Position numbers and translations under genes: made by a program. A stretch of 47,266 bases of DNA from Paenibacillus wulumuqiensis (lineage in GTDB: Bacteria; Bacillota; Bacilli; Paenibacillales; Paenibacillaceae): the NCBI RefSeq assembly GCF_000971965.1, contig NZ_LAQP01000023.1, forward strand, positions 1 through 47,266, in the 5' to 3' direction. The number at the start of each line of letters is the position of its first letter. The first letter of the stretch is position 1. Positions 16,170 through 24,852 of the stretch are shown piece after piece. Below the pieces are notes generated by a model. It had not been told where the DNA came from, did not search any database, and saw nothing but the letters and a program-made list of their open reading frames with translations.

Positions 16170-17093
16170 ATGATGAAATTTGTAATTCTTGATGTAGATA
16201 CAGGTATCGACGATTCCCTCGCGCTGGCGTATGCGGCGCATTCACCTGAGCTGGAGCTGCTCGGCATTACGACTGTATTTGGCAATATCTCGGTCGAGGA
16301 AGCGACTCGCAATACGCTCGTTGTACTGGAGCAATTGGATCAGGAGATTCCGGTCTATCCGGGCGAAGCCAAGCCACTGAGTCGCGATTATACCAAGCCT
16401 TTTGCCCGTCATATTCATGGAGAGGATGGCATCGGCAACCAGTATCGCCAGCCTGCGCCGCGCCAGCCGGAGCAGATGGAAGCTGCCGAATTTATCGTAC
16501 AGCAGATCCAGCAGAATCCCGGGCAGGTAACGGTGATCGCGGTGGGCCCGCTGACGAATATTGCACGCGCGATTCAGCAGCAGCCGGAGATTGTAGGACA
16601 GATCGGCCGTCTGGTCGTTATGGGCGGCGCGGTGACGGTACCGGGCAATGTAACGCCTTTTGCCGAAGCCAATATCTATTCTGATCCGGATGCAGCGGCG
16701 CTGGTACTTGGATCGGGCATGCCGATCACGCTGGTCGGTCTGGATGTGACGATGCGCACTCTGCTGACCGCCGATCATCTGGAAGAGTGGAGACGTACCA
16801 ACAGCGAGCTGGCGCTGTTCCTGGCGAATATGACCGACTTTTATATGGAAGCGTACAAAGGCGTCGTCAAAAGCGGCCGCGGCTGCGCACTCCATGATCC
16901 GCTCGCGGTCGGCGTGGCGATCGATCCGAGCTTTGTCCGTACCGCTTCTTATGCCGTGCAGGTCGAGTGCACCGATCCGGACAGCCTCGGCAAAACGACA
17001 GGCATTCACGATACACCTGCTGTACATATTGATGTGGCGCTTGATGTGGATGCAGACCGCTTTCTGGAGCATTTCCTGAGCCGTGTGATTTGA
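16170..17093 (+). CDS. Nucleoside hydrolase (inosine-uridine preferring family)
   Basis: A 307-residue protein. The Ca-binding signature LDVDTGIDDSLAL lies at residues 7-19, followed by the TTVFGN block, VTVIAVGPLTNIARA, VVMGGAV and the C-terminal HDPLAV with the active-site His and Asp. These enzymes split ribonucleosides into base and ribose in the cytosol for salvage. ATG 16170 and ATG 16173 are both possible; AAAGGAAAGGG precedes them. The gene is monocistronic with its own promoter and terminator. Substrate preference (purine or pyrimidine) cannot be fixed by eye. Confidence 0.92.
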   Translation: MMKFVILDVDTGIDDSLALAYAAHSPELELLGITTVFGNISVEEATRNTLVVLEQLDQEIPVYPGEAKPLSRDYTKPFARHIHGEDGIGNQYRQPAPRQPEQMEAAEFIVQQIQQNPGQVTVIAVGPLTNIARAIQQQPEIVGQIGRLVVMGGAVTVPGNVTPFAEANIYSDPDAAALVLGSGMPITLVGLDVTMRTLLTADHLEEWRRTNSELALFLANMTDFYMEAYKGVVKSGRGCALHDPLAVGVAIDPSFVRTASYAVQVECTDPDSLGKTTGIHDTPAVHIDVALDVDADRFLEHFLSRVI

Positions 17094-17182
17094 CTGCGTT
17101 CTGCAAAAGCGGGCTGAATACTATTAAAGCGGCAGCCTTAACAGAGCAACAGCCGTAGTAAAGCAGCGTATCCATAGATATC

Positions 17183-17226
17183 AATAACGCCCTGACCAAT
17201 TGCGATCAGGGCGTTATTATTTGTTT
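17183..17226 (+). terminator. Terminator of the nucleoside hydrolase gene
   Basis: A perfect 13-bp stem (17183-17195 with 17206-17218) encloses a 10-nt loop and is followed by ATTTGTTTTT, slightly interrupted but adequate. Confidence 0.8.
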
Positions 17227-17359
17227 TTGGCCGTAAATATGGAGAAAATTGCGCATACCATACAGGCTGCTGGAATAGATTGTTACTATATACATATGAA
17301 TATGCGTACAGATAGAGCAAGATCCAATGGATAGCTGCTTCAGACAGCTATAACCGGGT

Positions 17360-18337
17360 TTATTTTGCCGGCTGGCTGTTGAGGATCATGTCCACGAATA
17401 ATGGAATTTGCCCTTTGATTGCGATAGGGTCATAAGGATAGAAGGTATTATAATCATTGTAAAAAATATGATTGTTTTTGGCAGCAGGCAGTGAACTCCA
17501 TACCGGCGACTTTTTCAGCTTGTTTAGTGCTTCACTTTTGCCTTCGGGATCATAGAACGTCAGGAACATATAATCCGCATCATGTTCCGGCAGGGCTTCC
17601 AGCGAAAGCTGGGTTGTCTGCGCATCTTTGGCTATCTTGGCAGGCATCTTCAGCTGCAAAGCATCATATACAGCCTGACCACCGCGTCCGGCATTATCGC
17701 CAAAGATCCAGAGTGCATTTTTGTCAGTCAGCTCATACAATCCGACTGTGGTATTGGCGTCTACTACGCCCTTGATTTTCTCGCGTCCGGCAGCAGCGGC
17801 TTTGTCATAATCGGCGAGGAACTGCTTGGCCTGCTCGGTGTTGCCTGTCAAATCTCCAAACAGATTTACCGTTTCACGGATGTTTTTGGCTGTGCCAAAC
17901 GGAATATGCACAGTAGGTGCGATTTTGGACAGCGCATCATAATTGTCATCGTACATTACGACGATCAGATCCGGGTCAAGCTCAAGAATTTTCTCCATAT
18001 TCAGCGGAGTGCCTACATCCTGAGCCTTGTGCTCAGCCAGCTTGTCCTTGATAAAAGGATTCTTGAACGCCGTCGGTTCTACACCGATCACGTTCGCATC
18101 CACAGCCAGCAGTTCACCGCCATAGTAGTCGGTAATAATACGCTGAGGCTTGGCCGGAATAGTGATTTTGCCTTTGTCCGTATCGAATTCACGGGTGGTA
18201 GAAGCCGTAGTCGCTGCTTCACCGGTCGTGTTGCTTGCCGAAGAGGTGGTGCCTGTGGAACTGCCACCGCATGCGGTAACAATAACCGACAGGGTTAGTG
18301 TCAGCGCGAGCAGCAGCGCGGGTTTGTGCTTGAACAT
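17360..18337 (-). CDS. Siderophore/ferric-iron ABC transporter substrate-binding lipoprotein
   Basis: A 325-residue protein of the FecB/FhuD helical-backbone family. A lipobox VIVTACGG places the lipidated Cys at residue 23; a Ser/Thr-rich linker follows, then the binding domain (about 50-320) with the PQRIITDYYGGELLAV first lobe and DPDLIVVMYDD. The start ATG 18337 has AGGAGG 5 nt upstream. It would capture a ferric siderophore at the cell surface and deliver it to a permease that is not in this window, so it is an unlinked binding protein. The promoter carries a Fur box, so iron controls it. Confidence 0.9.
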   Translation of the reverse strand: MFKHKPALLLALTLTLSVIVTACGGSSTGTTSSASNTTGEAATTASTTREFDTDKGKITIPAKPQRIITDYYGGELLAVDANVIGVEPTAFKNPFIKDKLAEHKAQDVGTPLNMEKILELDPDLIVVMYDDNYDALSKIAPTVHIPFGTAKNIRETVNLFGDLTGNTEQAKQFLADYDKAAAAGREKIKGVVDANTTVGLYELTDKNALWIFGDNAGRGGQAVYDALQLKMPAKIAKDAQTTQLSLEALPEHDADYMFLTFYDPEGKSEALNKLKKSPVWSSLPAAKNNHIFYNDYNTFYPYDPIAIKGQIPLFVDMILNSQPAK

Positions 18338-18895
18338 AATGACCTCCTGATCTCTAGTGGGCCGCTGTCTGAATAGACACGGCATATGTAAGATGGTGTG
18401 ACTTTATGATAATGATAATCATTTTCATATAGAAAGACAAGAGGTATCCCATGAATTATACAAAAATCGTGCTTTGGGAGAAGAGCAGCGAGCGTAAGGA
18501 TCCCTTTTATTCAGGCAATTTCAAAAGAGATAACCATAACAAAATACATTAAATGTAAAAAGTAACACTAAATTGAGATTTCCAATGATTAAATAAGAGA
18601 ATAAGCCCTTTTTTATTGTGAGTAACTCCTAAATACGGTATATTGAAATATATGAACATTTTGCAGACGCACGGTCATTAACAGTGCAAACAATAAGCGT
18701 TTACATGGGGTTATGATGCCAATTATGCGGATGCAGATAAGACATTCCGCCAGTGCAATATACTGGCACATCCAAGCGGTTAACTGATTTTATGATCCAT
18801 GCCCGACAGGTTGGAATACCTAATGATATATGGAAACGGCTACGAAGCTTGCAGATTAGATTGATAATTTATAATAGTAAGGCCAGGTGTACTCA
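18338..18895. other. Divergent gap between the siderophore-binding gene and the DeoR gene
   Basis: On the minus side is the Fur box and promoter at 18408-18440. On the plus side a promoter TTGTGA (18616-18621), 17 nt, TATATT (18639-18644) could serve the DeoR gene with a leader of about 245 nt. A cre-like AATAAGCGTTTACA lies at 18692-18705 within that leader. No small gene or stable structure was seen in the rest. Confidence 0.45.
18408..18440 (-). promoter_or_regulatory. Fur box overlapping the promoter of the siderophore-binding gene
   Basis: GATAATGATAATCATTTTC at 18408-18426 differs from the 19-bp Fur consensus at a single base. On the minus strand TTGTCT (18440-18435) and TATCAT (18417-18412) form a promoter with a 17-nt spacer, and the Fur box covers the -10 element. 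Confidence 0.88.
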
Positions 18896-19693
18896 ATGAG
18901 CAGCAAAAATCCGAGGCGACAAGACGCATTATCCGCAGCACAACGCAAAATGGAAACTCTGCGTATCCTTGAAGCGGAAGGGACAGTCCGGGTATCCGGG
19001 CTCAGCCGCCGTTTTAATGTAACCGAAGAGACCATCCGGCGTGATCTGGAACGGCTGGAGCTGGAAGGTATCGTTGTGCGGACTCACGGGGGAGCGGTAT
19101 TCAATCGCAACCGTGAACAGTATGAATCTCCGGCGATTCAGCGGGAGACCCAGAACATAGAAGAGAAGAAAGCGATCGTCGAACATGCACTGTCCCTGAT
19201 TCAGCCAGGCGATGTGATCGCACTCGATGCGAGCACCACCTGCCTGCATCTGGTCAAACAGCTGCCCAACCGTCCGCTCACCGTCCTGACCTACTCGCTG
19301 GCGATTGCCAATGAGCTGGTACCCAAGACAGAGATTAACGTGATTCTCATCGGCGGCTATCTGGATCGCGATTCCATGGCGAACACAGGCATTCATGCCG
19401 AGAAAATGGTCGAGAGCTATCATGTGGACAAGTTCCTGTTCTCCTGCCACGGCTTTGATCTCACCCGTGGATTAACCGAGCCATCCGAAGCGCATGTTCA
19501 GCTCAAAAAGAAGATCATCGAGATCTCCGATGAACTGATTCTGCTGACCGACAGCTCCAAGTTCCGCCGCAAATCCCTTGTCCGCTTCATGGGCATGGAA
19601 GATCTCAACCGTTTCATTACCGATGACCAGCTGCCCGAAGAAGCGATCCACGAGCTGGAAGAAATGGGCGTCCAGGTCATCGTCGTCGACTAA
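18896..19693 (+). CDS. DeoR-family transcription regulator
   Basis: A 265-residue protein. The N-terminal winged helix (about 15-70: VRVSGLSRRFNVTEETIRRD) and HGGAVFNRN are typical, followed by a sugar-phosphate-sensing DeoR C-terminal domain with LDASTTCLHLVKQL, LIGGYLDRDS and TDSSKFRRKSLVRF. The start is ATG 18896 behind AGGTG; GTG 18887 is in frame but is itself part of that ribosome site. Such repressors usually control a sugar operon beside them. Here the next item is an IS remnant, so its target operon may have been displaced or lost. Confidence 0.88.
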   Translation: MSSKNPRRQDALSAAQRKMETLRILEAEGTVRVSGLSRRFNVTEETIRRDLERLELEGIVVRTHGGAVFNRNREQYESPAIQRETQNIEEKKAIVEHALSLIQPGDVIALDASTTCLHLVKQLPNRPLTVLTYSLAIANELVPKTEINVILIGGYLDRDSMANTGIHAEKMVESYHVDKFLFSCHGFDLTRGLTEPSEAHVQLKKKIIEISDELILLTDSSKFRRKSLVRFMGMEDLNRFITDDQLPEEAIHELEEMGVQVIVVD

Positions 19694-19729
19694 GCATACC
19701 ACCGCTGCATTTTCCATTTGCGCGGGTTG

Positions 19730-19757
19730 AAGGCTCCTTGTATAGGGGCCTTTTGTT
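19730..19757 (+). terminator. Terminator of the DeoR gene
   Basis: AAGGCTCC (19730-19737) pairs with GGGGCCTT (19745-19752), with one G-T wobble, followed by TTGTTG. It lies directly before the IS30 remnant. Confidence 0.6.
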
Positions 19758-19759
19758 GT

Positions 19760-20280
19760 ATGACGAATTGTCAATCCAAATGCAACAGTTCGTTTTGAAA
19801 CGATGCGTGTGTCGACTTCCAGCCTAAACCTTTGCGAGGCCGGTTGTTAATCAGGTGAAGCACGTGCTGAAGCTCAGCGTCGGACACTTTGGCAAAATCA
19901 TGGCCTTTGGGAAAAAAACTCTCGAAGCCATCCGTTCGCATTTTCTTTGGAACCTCGCTGCCAGGAAGAATATGGATCGGCAAAGTAAACATAGGCCTGC
20001 TGAGCTTCTTGCGCGTCGTACCGTCCAGACGATCCATTACGTTTGAGTTCTCGGCTGACAGCTCCCGCTGACCGGCCCAGCACCCGGCCAATCGCTCGGA
20101 TTCCGGCTCCCTGACTATGCAAGAGTTCTAGTTTGCTGCGTTCGATTATACTAAAATGAGTGCAGCTCATGGCGGATTCTCCTTATAGAAGGTGGTGTGG
20201 TAACTTCATTCTACACGAATCCGGCCATGAGTCTTTTTATATTTCATTCGAGGTGTTGCAATTCATTTTACATCCGTCAT
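19760..20280 (-). mobile_element. Internally deleted IS30-family element
   Basis: The two ends are related: the left end reads ATGACGAATTGTCAATCC and the inverted right end reads ATGACGGATGTAAAATG, with TGCAACA or TTGCAACA about 20 bp in on both sides. The transposase remnant fills the interior on the minus strand. At about 520 bp it is half the usual 1.0-1.1 kb of IS30 elements. A TA dinucleotide flanks both sides and could be a short target duplication, but this is weak. Confidence 0.7.
19771..20170 (-). pseudogene. IS30-family transposase remnant
   Basis: The N-terminus (from ATG 20170) has the IS30 HTH, TIERS-like SIIERSKLELLHSQGAGI and GRSAGAVSRELKRN. It then jumps from QAYVYFADP straight to YSSWQRGSKENANGWLREFF, which belongs to the C-terminal third, so most of the DDE catalytic core (about 200 residues) is deleted. 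A frameshift at the A7 run near 19914-19920 then moves to the frame reading FFPKGHDFAKVSD and NNRPRKGLGW to the stop at 19771. It cannot be active. Confidence 0.85.
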
Positions 20281-20396
20281 ATAAATAACTTTGTGGAGGT
20301 AGATTGATATCTCCTGGTAAGCGATAATCATGATGCTCACGAGCCTATTTCAATATAATTGCTCCCCTCTATTACCGATGGGAAAGGAGAGTATTA

Positions 20397-20793
20397 TGGA
20401 AGATTTACCATGCAAAGGCTGCAATGGAATGTGCTGCGGACCTGTTCCCGTGACGGAGCAGGAGCTTAAAATAATCAAGAAGAAAGTAAAATCCATGCCT
20501 AAAAAAGCAGGATGGATCTGGAGAAGCAGCCTAGAAATTTTGGAACCTGCATGTTTTTTGATATGGAGAAGGATCGGTGCGGCATTCATTCCGCCAGACC
20601 AGGGGTTTGCCGTGCTTTCGGGTATTATAAGACTCTTGTTTGTTTTCGCAAATCGGAAATGGCGACCCAAGCGAATTGGAGCCCTGCCGACAAACCCGTT
20701 AGCATATTGTCGATAGACATCACATGGCAAGCTTTTGAGATAACAAGGGGGTATTTCCAGAGAAACTGGGAATGCACCCTTGTTTTGTTGTAG
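20397..20793 (+). pseudogene. YkgJ-family CxxCxxxxC protein, frameshifted
   Basis: The start ATG 20397 has AAAGGAGAG upstream. The first frame gives MEDLPCKGCNGMCCGPVPVT and runs to about KKVKSMPKK. Near the A6 run at about 20501-20506 the frame changes to the one reading LEKQPRNFGTCMFFDMEKD, then CGIHSARPGVCRAFGYY and the stop at 20793. Both halves together form a normal YkgJ-type Cys-cluster protein (putative Fe-S or zinc site; function poorly known). One frameshift breaks it. Confidence 0.75.
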
Positions 20794-20822
20794 GGACGCG
20801 AGCTGCCCATTATAACGCTCCC

Positions 20823-20866
20823 CAAAACAAAAAAACCTTATTCCGATTAAGCATCGAAATAAGGTT
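20823..20866 (-). terminator. Terminator-like hairpin reading to the minus strand
   Basis: A 14-bp stem with one mismatch (20834-20847 with 20853-20866) has its T-rich tail on the minus strand (20823-20833). No minus-strand gene now lies upstream of it, so it may be left from a lost gene or a rearrangement. Confidence 0.5.
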
Positions 20867-21065
20867 GAACAGACGACTCAATGTACAAAAACATTAAAAG
20901 TGAAAATAAGGTTGTAAAAGGAAAAAGATTACATTATCATATATTTATAGTACAAGATTAATCATAACATAATTTCGAGATGATGTCAAGTACCGAAATG
21001 AAATTTTTACACGAGAATGAAGAAAGCAATTGAAACGGTATGTAATCTGAGAGAGGTGGCGAATC

Positions 21066-21211
21066 ATGGATCAGGTTCAAAAATTGGGCGAAGAGAAGAT
21101 CGGAAGGCTGTTGGTGCAATTTTCATTGCCTGCGATGATTGCGATGCTGGTGATACACTCTACAACCTAATTGACCGGATGTTTATCGGCCACAGTGCTG
21201 TAGAGAAATAG
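21066..21211 (+). pseudogene. MATE-family efflux transporter fragment
   Basis: GAGAGAGGTGG precedes ATG 21066. The first 34 residues (GRLLVQFSLPAMIAMLV) are a typical MATE N-terminus. A frameshift near 21155 moves to a frame reading LYNLIDRMFIGHSAVEK, the next conserved piece, which ends at 21211. The remaining 400 or so residues are missing, so only the 5' end survives. Confidence 0.75.
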
Positions 21212-21295
21212 TCACGACCCGGAAAGCAGAATCATTACATACAAGCTTGAAAACACAAAAGTAAATTACGTTTTCAAGGCGGAGGGAGCTGAAGG

Positions 21296-22414
21296 ATGAC
21301 GAACGAACAGCAGGCAGGATTAGACACTGAGTTTACGTTTGAACAAACGAAAGAGTTTTTATTGGAACAAGGAAAGAAGAACGCATCGCTGACCAACAAG
21401 GAAATTATGGATAAGCTCGCTCTGTTTGATCAAGACCAAGAGCAGATCGATGAATTTTTTGAGCTCCTGGTTGAAAATGGGATTGATGTAGACAACGAAT
21501 CCCAAGAAGGGCAGCCGCATGATTCAGATGCTCCCTTGATGGATGATCTGAATATGGAGGACCACTTAGTCCTTCCGCCTGGCATTAAAATGGATGATCC
21601 GGTTAGGATGTATTTGAAGGAAATCGGGCGTGTTCCCCTGCTGTCCGCAGAAGAGGAAGTGGAATTGGCCAAAAAAATCGAGGATGGGGATGAAGCGGCG
21701 AGACGTAGATTGGCTGAAGCGAACCTGCGGCTGGTTGTCAGTATTGCGAGGCGTTATAACGGCCGCGGCCTGCTGTTCCTGGATTTAATTCAGGAAGGGA
21801 ACATGGGACTGATCAAAGCGGTGGAGAAGTTTGACTATACCAAGGGGTACAAATTCAGTACGTATGCAACCTGGTGGATTAGGCAGGCCATTACCCGAGC
21901 AATTGCCGATCAAGCCAGAACCATCCGCGTGCCGGTTCATATGGTGGAGACGATCAACAAGCTGATCCGGGTATCCCGGCAGCTGCTGCAGGAAATCGGG
22001 CGCGAGCCCACTGTGGAAGAGATCGCCAAGGAAATGGAGATTACCATAGAAAAGGTGAGAGGGATCATGAAGGTCTCTCAGGAGCCCGTGTCCCTGGAGA
22101 CGCCGATCGGCGAAGAGAACGACTCGAATCTTGGTGATTTTATTGAGGATCAGGAAGCACTGGCCCCAGCGGATGCCGCTGCATATGAGCTGCTCAAGGA
22201 GCAGCTGGAGGATGTGCTGGACACACTCACCGAACGTGAAGAGAATGTTCTGCGTCTTCGTTTTGGATTGGATGATGGCCGTACACGAACCCTGGAGGAA
22301 GTGGGTAAAGTGTTCGGCGTTACCCGCGAGCGTATTCGTCAGATTGAGGCGAAGGCTCTGCGCAAGCTGAGACACCCCAGCCGCAGCAAGCGATTGAAGG
22401 ATTTTTTGGAATAA
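21296..22414 (+). CDS. Primary-type sigma-70 factor, extra SigA/RpoD paralogue
   Basis: A complete 372-residue SigA-type protein. A region 1.1-like N-terminus (about 1-85) is diverged from the usual one. Region 1.2 begins at [17 protein letters not shown]; region 2 has [17 protein letters not shown] and [15 protein letters not shown]; region 3 has [13 protein letters not shown]; region 4.2 [20 protein letters not shown] reads as canonical SigA through to the end. It should therefore recognise ordinary -35/-10 promoters. GGAGGG at 21281-21286 precedes ATG 21296. The housekeeping sigA normally follows dnaG; here it stands between broken genes and IS30 pieces, so it is taken as a second copy. 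Substitutions such as YNGRGLLF for the common YVGRGMLF support a separate lineage. Confidence 0.9.
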   Translation: MTNEQQAGLDTEFTFEQTKEFLLEQGKKNASLTNKEIMDKLALFDQDQEQIDEFFELLVENGIDVDNESQEGQPHDSDAPLMDDLNMEDHLVLPPGIKMDDPVRMYLKEIGRVPLLSAEEEVELAKKIEDGDEAARRRLAEANLRLVVSIARRYNGRGLLFLDLIQEGNMGLIKAVEKFDYTKGYKFSTYATWWIRQAITRAIADQARTIRVPVHMVETINKLIRVSRQLLQEIGREPTVEEIAKEMEITIEKVRGIMKVSQEPVSLETPIGEENDSNLGDFIEDQEALAPADAAAYELLKEQLEDVLDTLTEREENVLRLRFGLDDGRTRTLEEVGKVFGVTRERIRQIEAKALRKLRHPSRSKRLKDFLE

Positions 22415-22451
22415 GCTCACATTATGAATAACTACAGAAGGCGGTGGCAGT

Positions 22452-22679
22452 ATGGAAGCCGGATTTATGATCCGCTGCTTGAAATGCGGCGAGGAACAGA
22501 AGATCGTGCCGGGAAGACGTCCCAATTTTCGAAATGAGCGTATTAGTTTTGGAACGGACAATTATGGTGCCGACCAAATGTCCTGCGAATGCGGGAATGC
22601 GCTCGAAGAGCGGAGCAAGCATGAGGGCAGCAATTTTGAAGGAGAGTTTATTGTAGAGTGGCATGATATCTCCAAGTAA
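22452..22679 (+). CDS. Small zinc-ribbon-like protein downstream of the sigma factor
   Basis: A 75-residue protein starts at ATG 22452, 37 bp after the sigma gene, behind AAGGCGGTGG; MIRCLKC at 22467 is an alternative start. It has CLKCGEE near the N-terminus and CECGN further on, four Cys arranged as CxxC and CxC that could bind zinc. The rest is acidic and soluble. It is not a recognised family. No terminator separates it from the sigma gene, so the two are probably cotranscribed. Confidence 0.6.
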   Translation: MEAGFMIRCLKCGEEQKIVPGRRPNFRNERISFGTDNYGADQMSCECGNALEERSKHEGSNFEGEFIVEWHDISK

Positions 22680-22710
22680 GGTGCGTGAGGACTCTGCCGA
22701 TGCAGAAAAA

Positions 22711-22772
22711 GACGAATTGTCAATCCAAATGCAACAGTTCGTTTTGAAATGATTCGTGTGTCGACTTCCAGC
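22711..22772. repeat. Solo 62-bp copy of the IS30 end
   Basis: This stretch matches 19762-19823 at 60 of 62 positions in the same orientation and encodes on the minus strand the last transposase residues (KSTHESFQNELLHLD). Nothing else of the element remains here. With the first copy it brackets the sigma-factor region 20281-22710. Confidence 0.92.
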
Positions 22773-23033
22773 GATATAGAAATAAGTGAGCAATAATGCA
22801 GAAATAGATGGGCAGCAAGCATGGAAATAGGCAAGCAGGTCTAAAACCAATGGAGTATCTCTTTTGCCCGTCTGCATGCCAGGGGACGAACTGCTTCGTG
22901 CACATGGTTTGTGCGGCACAATATTTAAAAAATAGAGAGAACATTCACTGAGCCATAATAATATTCTCAGAGCACGAATGAGATCTCTGCCTTTATCTTT
23001 GAAACCAAAGTAAATAAACCCCGCTGAGCGAAG

Positions 23034-23139
23034 CAAAAGGAATCGTACTGAAGCTCTCCTTTAAGATCGTCTATCCACTGCTGCAAGCAGTTATTCAGGA
23101 TAGGCGATCTTAACAGAGAGCGGAAGTACGATCCTTTTG
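23034..23139. repeat. Long imperfect inverted repeat, possible structured RNA or MITE-like element
   Basis: Outer arms CAAAAGGAATCGTACT (23034-23049) and AGTACGATCCTTTTG (23125-23139) pair with one bulge. Inside, GCTCTC pairs with GAGAGC, TAAGATCG-CTATCC with GGATAG-CGATCTTA, and a small CTGC/GCAG hairpin caps it. About 40 bp per arm pair. No open frame crosses it with a start. Confidence 0.75.
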
Positions 23140-23295
23140 TGCAGCGCCTGCTGTCCCTTATCCACTTTTCTCAATATACGCAACGCATACATTCCACCCA
23201 TAACTAGCTATATGCCCACACGCAAAATGCACCGTATCCACAGCAGCACCATTCCCGCCAATGCACAAAGAAGTTTGCCATTTTCATAAAGATAC

Positions 23296-23324
23296 TTGAA
23301 AATGAATAAAGTTAGGAGTACTTT
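23296..23324 (+). promoter_or_regulatory. Sigma-A-like promoter of ilvA
   Basis: TTGAAA at 23296-23301 and TACTTT at 23319-23324 are spaced by 17 nt, giving a leader of about 98 nt before ATG 23429. Confidence 0.45.
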
Positions 23325-23428
23325 AGAAAAATGGCAGGTTAGTGAGAAAGTGAAAGTGAATGAGAACGAGAACGAGGATCAGACAAGATAACTATTAGAC
23401 TCAGGCGTCTGGAGTGAGGAGAGAATCA

Positions 23429-24700
23429 ATGAAAGCAACGGATGAATACAATTCGCAGACCGTCGGCATGGAGGATATTATACGTGCCCATCATGTGCTG
23501 AGGGATGTGATTGTGCGTACGCCCCTGCAGCGGGATGTGACATTATCGGAAAAATATGGGTGCGAGATTTACCTGAAGCGTGAGGATATGCAGGTGGTCC
23601 GCTCTTTTAAAATTCGGGGCTCATACAACCGGATCCGCAGTCTTTCCCCTGAGGAGCTCAGCAAGGGTATTGTATGTGCCAGTGCGGGCAACCATGCGCA
23701 GGGATTTGCCTTTTCCTGCAGACATCTGAATATACGCGGTAAAGTCTATATGCCGAGCACCACACCGAACCAAAAGGTGAAAATGGTGAAAAAGTTCGGC
23801 GGTACGAATGTGGAAGTCATTCTCGTGGGCGATACGTTTGACGATGCCTATGCTCAAGCGATGAAAGTATGTACGGAGCAGGGGATGAGCTTTATTCATC
23901 CATTTGATGATCCGCATATTATCGCAGGTAACGGCACGATCGGTATGGAAATTATGGAGAGCCTGGATACACCGGCGGATTATGTATTTGTGACGATTGG
24001 CGGTGGGGGTCTGGCGGCTGGAGTCGGCAAGTATATTCATACGATTAGCCCATCGACCCGTATTATTGGCGTCGAGCCGCTGGGTGCGGCTTCGATGAGC
24101 GAAGCAATTGCCCGCAATGAAGTCATTACCCTGGACGAGATCGACAAGTTCATCGACGGGGCAGCGGTTAAGCGGGTCGGACAGATGACCTATGATATTT
24201 GCCGCGAGGTGCTGGATGATGTGGTCAAAGTGCCGGAAGGTAAAGCCTGCTCCGCGATCCTCGATTTGTACAATGAAAATGCCATCGTCGCCGAGCCGGC
24301 AGGAGCACTGCCGGTCGCTGCGCTGGATATGTACCGCGAGCAGATCAAGGGCAAAACGGTCGTCTGTGTGATCAGCGGCGGCAATAACGATATTGACCGG
24401 ATGCAGGAGATCAAGGAACGCTCCCTGATCTACGAAGGATTGAAATACTACTTTACGATCAAGTTCCCGCAGCGTGCCGGTGCCCTGCGCGAATTCCTGG
24501 AAAAGGTACTCGGACCAAATGATGATATCGCTCGTTTTGAATATACCAAGAAGCACAACAAGGAGAACGGCCCGGCACTGGTCGGGATTGAGCTCAGCTC
24601 GCCGGATGATTACGGCGCGCTGATCGAACGGATGGAGAGTCATAATATCCAGTACGTGGAATTGAACCGTGATCCGAATCTGTTTAATCTGCTGATCTGA
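23429..24700 (+). CDS. ilvA: Threonine dehydratase, biosynthetic type
   Basis: A 423-residue PLP enzyme that deaminates threonine to 2-oxobutyrate, the first step of isoleucine synthesis. The PLP lysine lies in SFKIRGSYNR, the phosphate loop in TIGGGGLAAGVG, and SAGNHAQGFAF is typical. A C-terminal ACT-like regulatory domain (about 330-423: YYFTIKFPQRAGALREFLEK) indicates the single-ACT form seen in Firmicutes. ATG 23429 has AGGAGAG 6 nt upstream; GTG 23414 is part of that site. It is a lone gene, not beside ilv-leu genes, and has no T-box leader. An inverted repeat at 24709-24728 without a T-run follows. Confidence 0.93.
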   Translation: MKATDEYNSQTVGMEDIIRAHHVLRDVIVRTPLQRDVTLSEKYGCEIYLKREDMQVVRSFKIRGSYNRIRSLSPEELSKGIVCASAGNHAQGFAFSCRHLNIRGKVYMPSTTPNQKVKMVKKFGGTNVEVILVGDTFDDAYAQAMKVCTEQGMSFIHPFDDPHIIAGNGTIGMEIMESLDTPADYVFVTIGGGGLAAGVGKYIHTISPSTRIIGVEPLGAASMSEAIARNEVITLDEIDKFIDGAAVKRVGQMTYDICREVLDDVVKVPEGKACSAILDLYNENAIVAEPAGALPVAALDMYREQIKGKTVVCVISGGNNDIDRMQEIKERSLIYEGLKYYFTIKFPQRAGALREFLEKVLGPNDDIARFEYTKKHNKENGPALVGIELSSPDDYGALIERMESHNIQYVELNRDPNLFNLLI

Positions 24701-24775
24701 TCGGGATGATGATGGATATGTCCATCATTACATGCACATTATAGCTATAATAGAAAGAAAAATAGCTGCTTGGGT

Positions 24776-24804
24776 TTGGGATTTATCGCATATTAGGGTA
24801 TACT
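24776..24804 (+). promoter_or_regulatory. Sigma-A-like promoter of the ABM-domain gene
   Basis: TTGGGA at 24776-24781 and TATACT at 24799-24804 are separated by 17 nt; the leader is about 40 nt. Confidence 0.5.
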
Positions 24805-24852
24805 TGTAAAGTAAGCTTATTACAGTTCATAACTACTGAGGAGGATATACCT

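Larger units (their letters stand above)
22680..23428. other. Gap with IS30 end, large inverted repeat and ilvA promoter
   Basis: This 749-bp gap holds the solo IS30 end (22711-22772), the long inverted repeat (23034-23139) and a promoter for ilvA at 23296-23324. A long minus-strand open frame crosses 22422-23036 but has no ribosome site or family signal. No T-box was found before ilvA. A purine-rich GAAAGTGAAAGTGAATGAG stretch lies in the leader. Confidence 0.5.

Noticed and set aside
22422..23036. Minus-strand open frame across the IS30 end
   Set aside because: Partly covers the zinc-ribbon gene and the IS fragment, has no ribosome site, and its translation includes the transposase tail in another frame.
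23140..23428. T-box leader before ilvA
   Set aside because: No T-box sequence, specifier hairpin or terminator was found in the leader.
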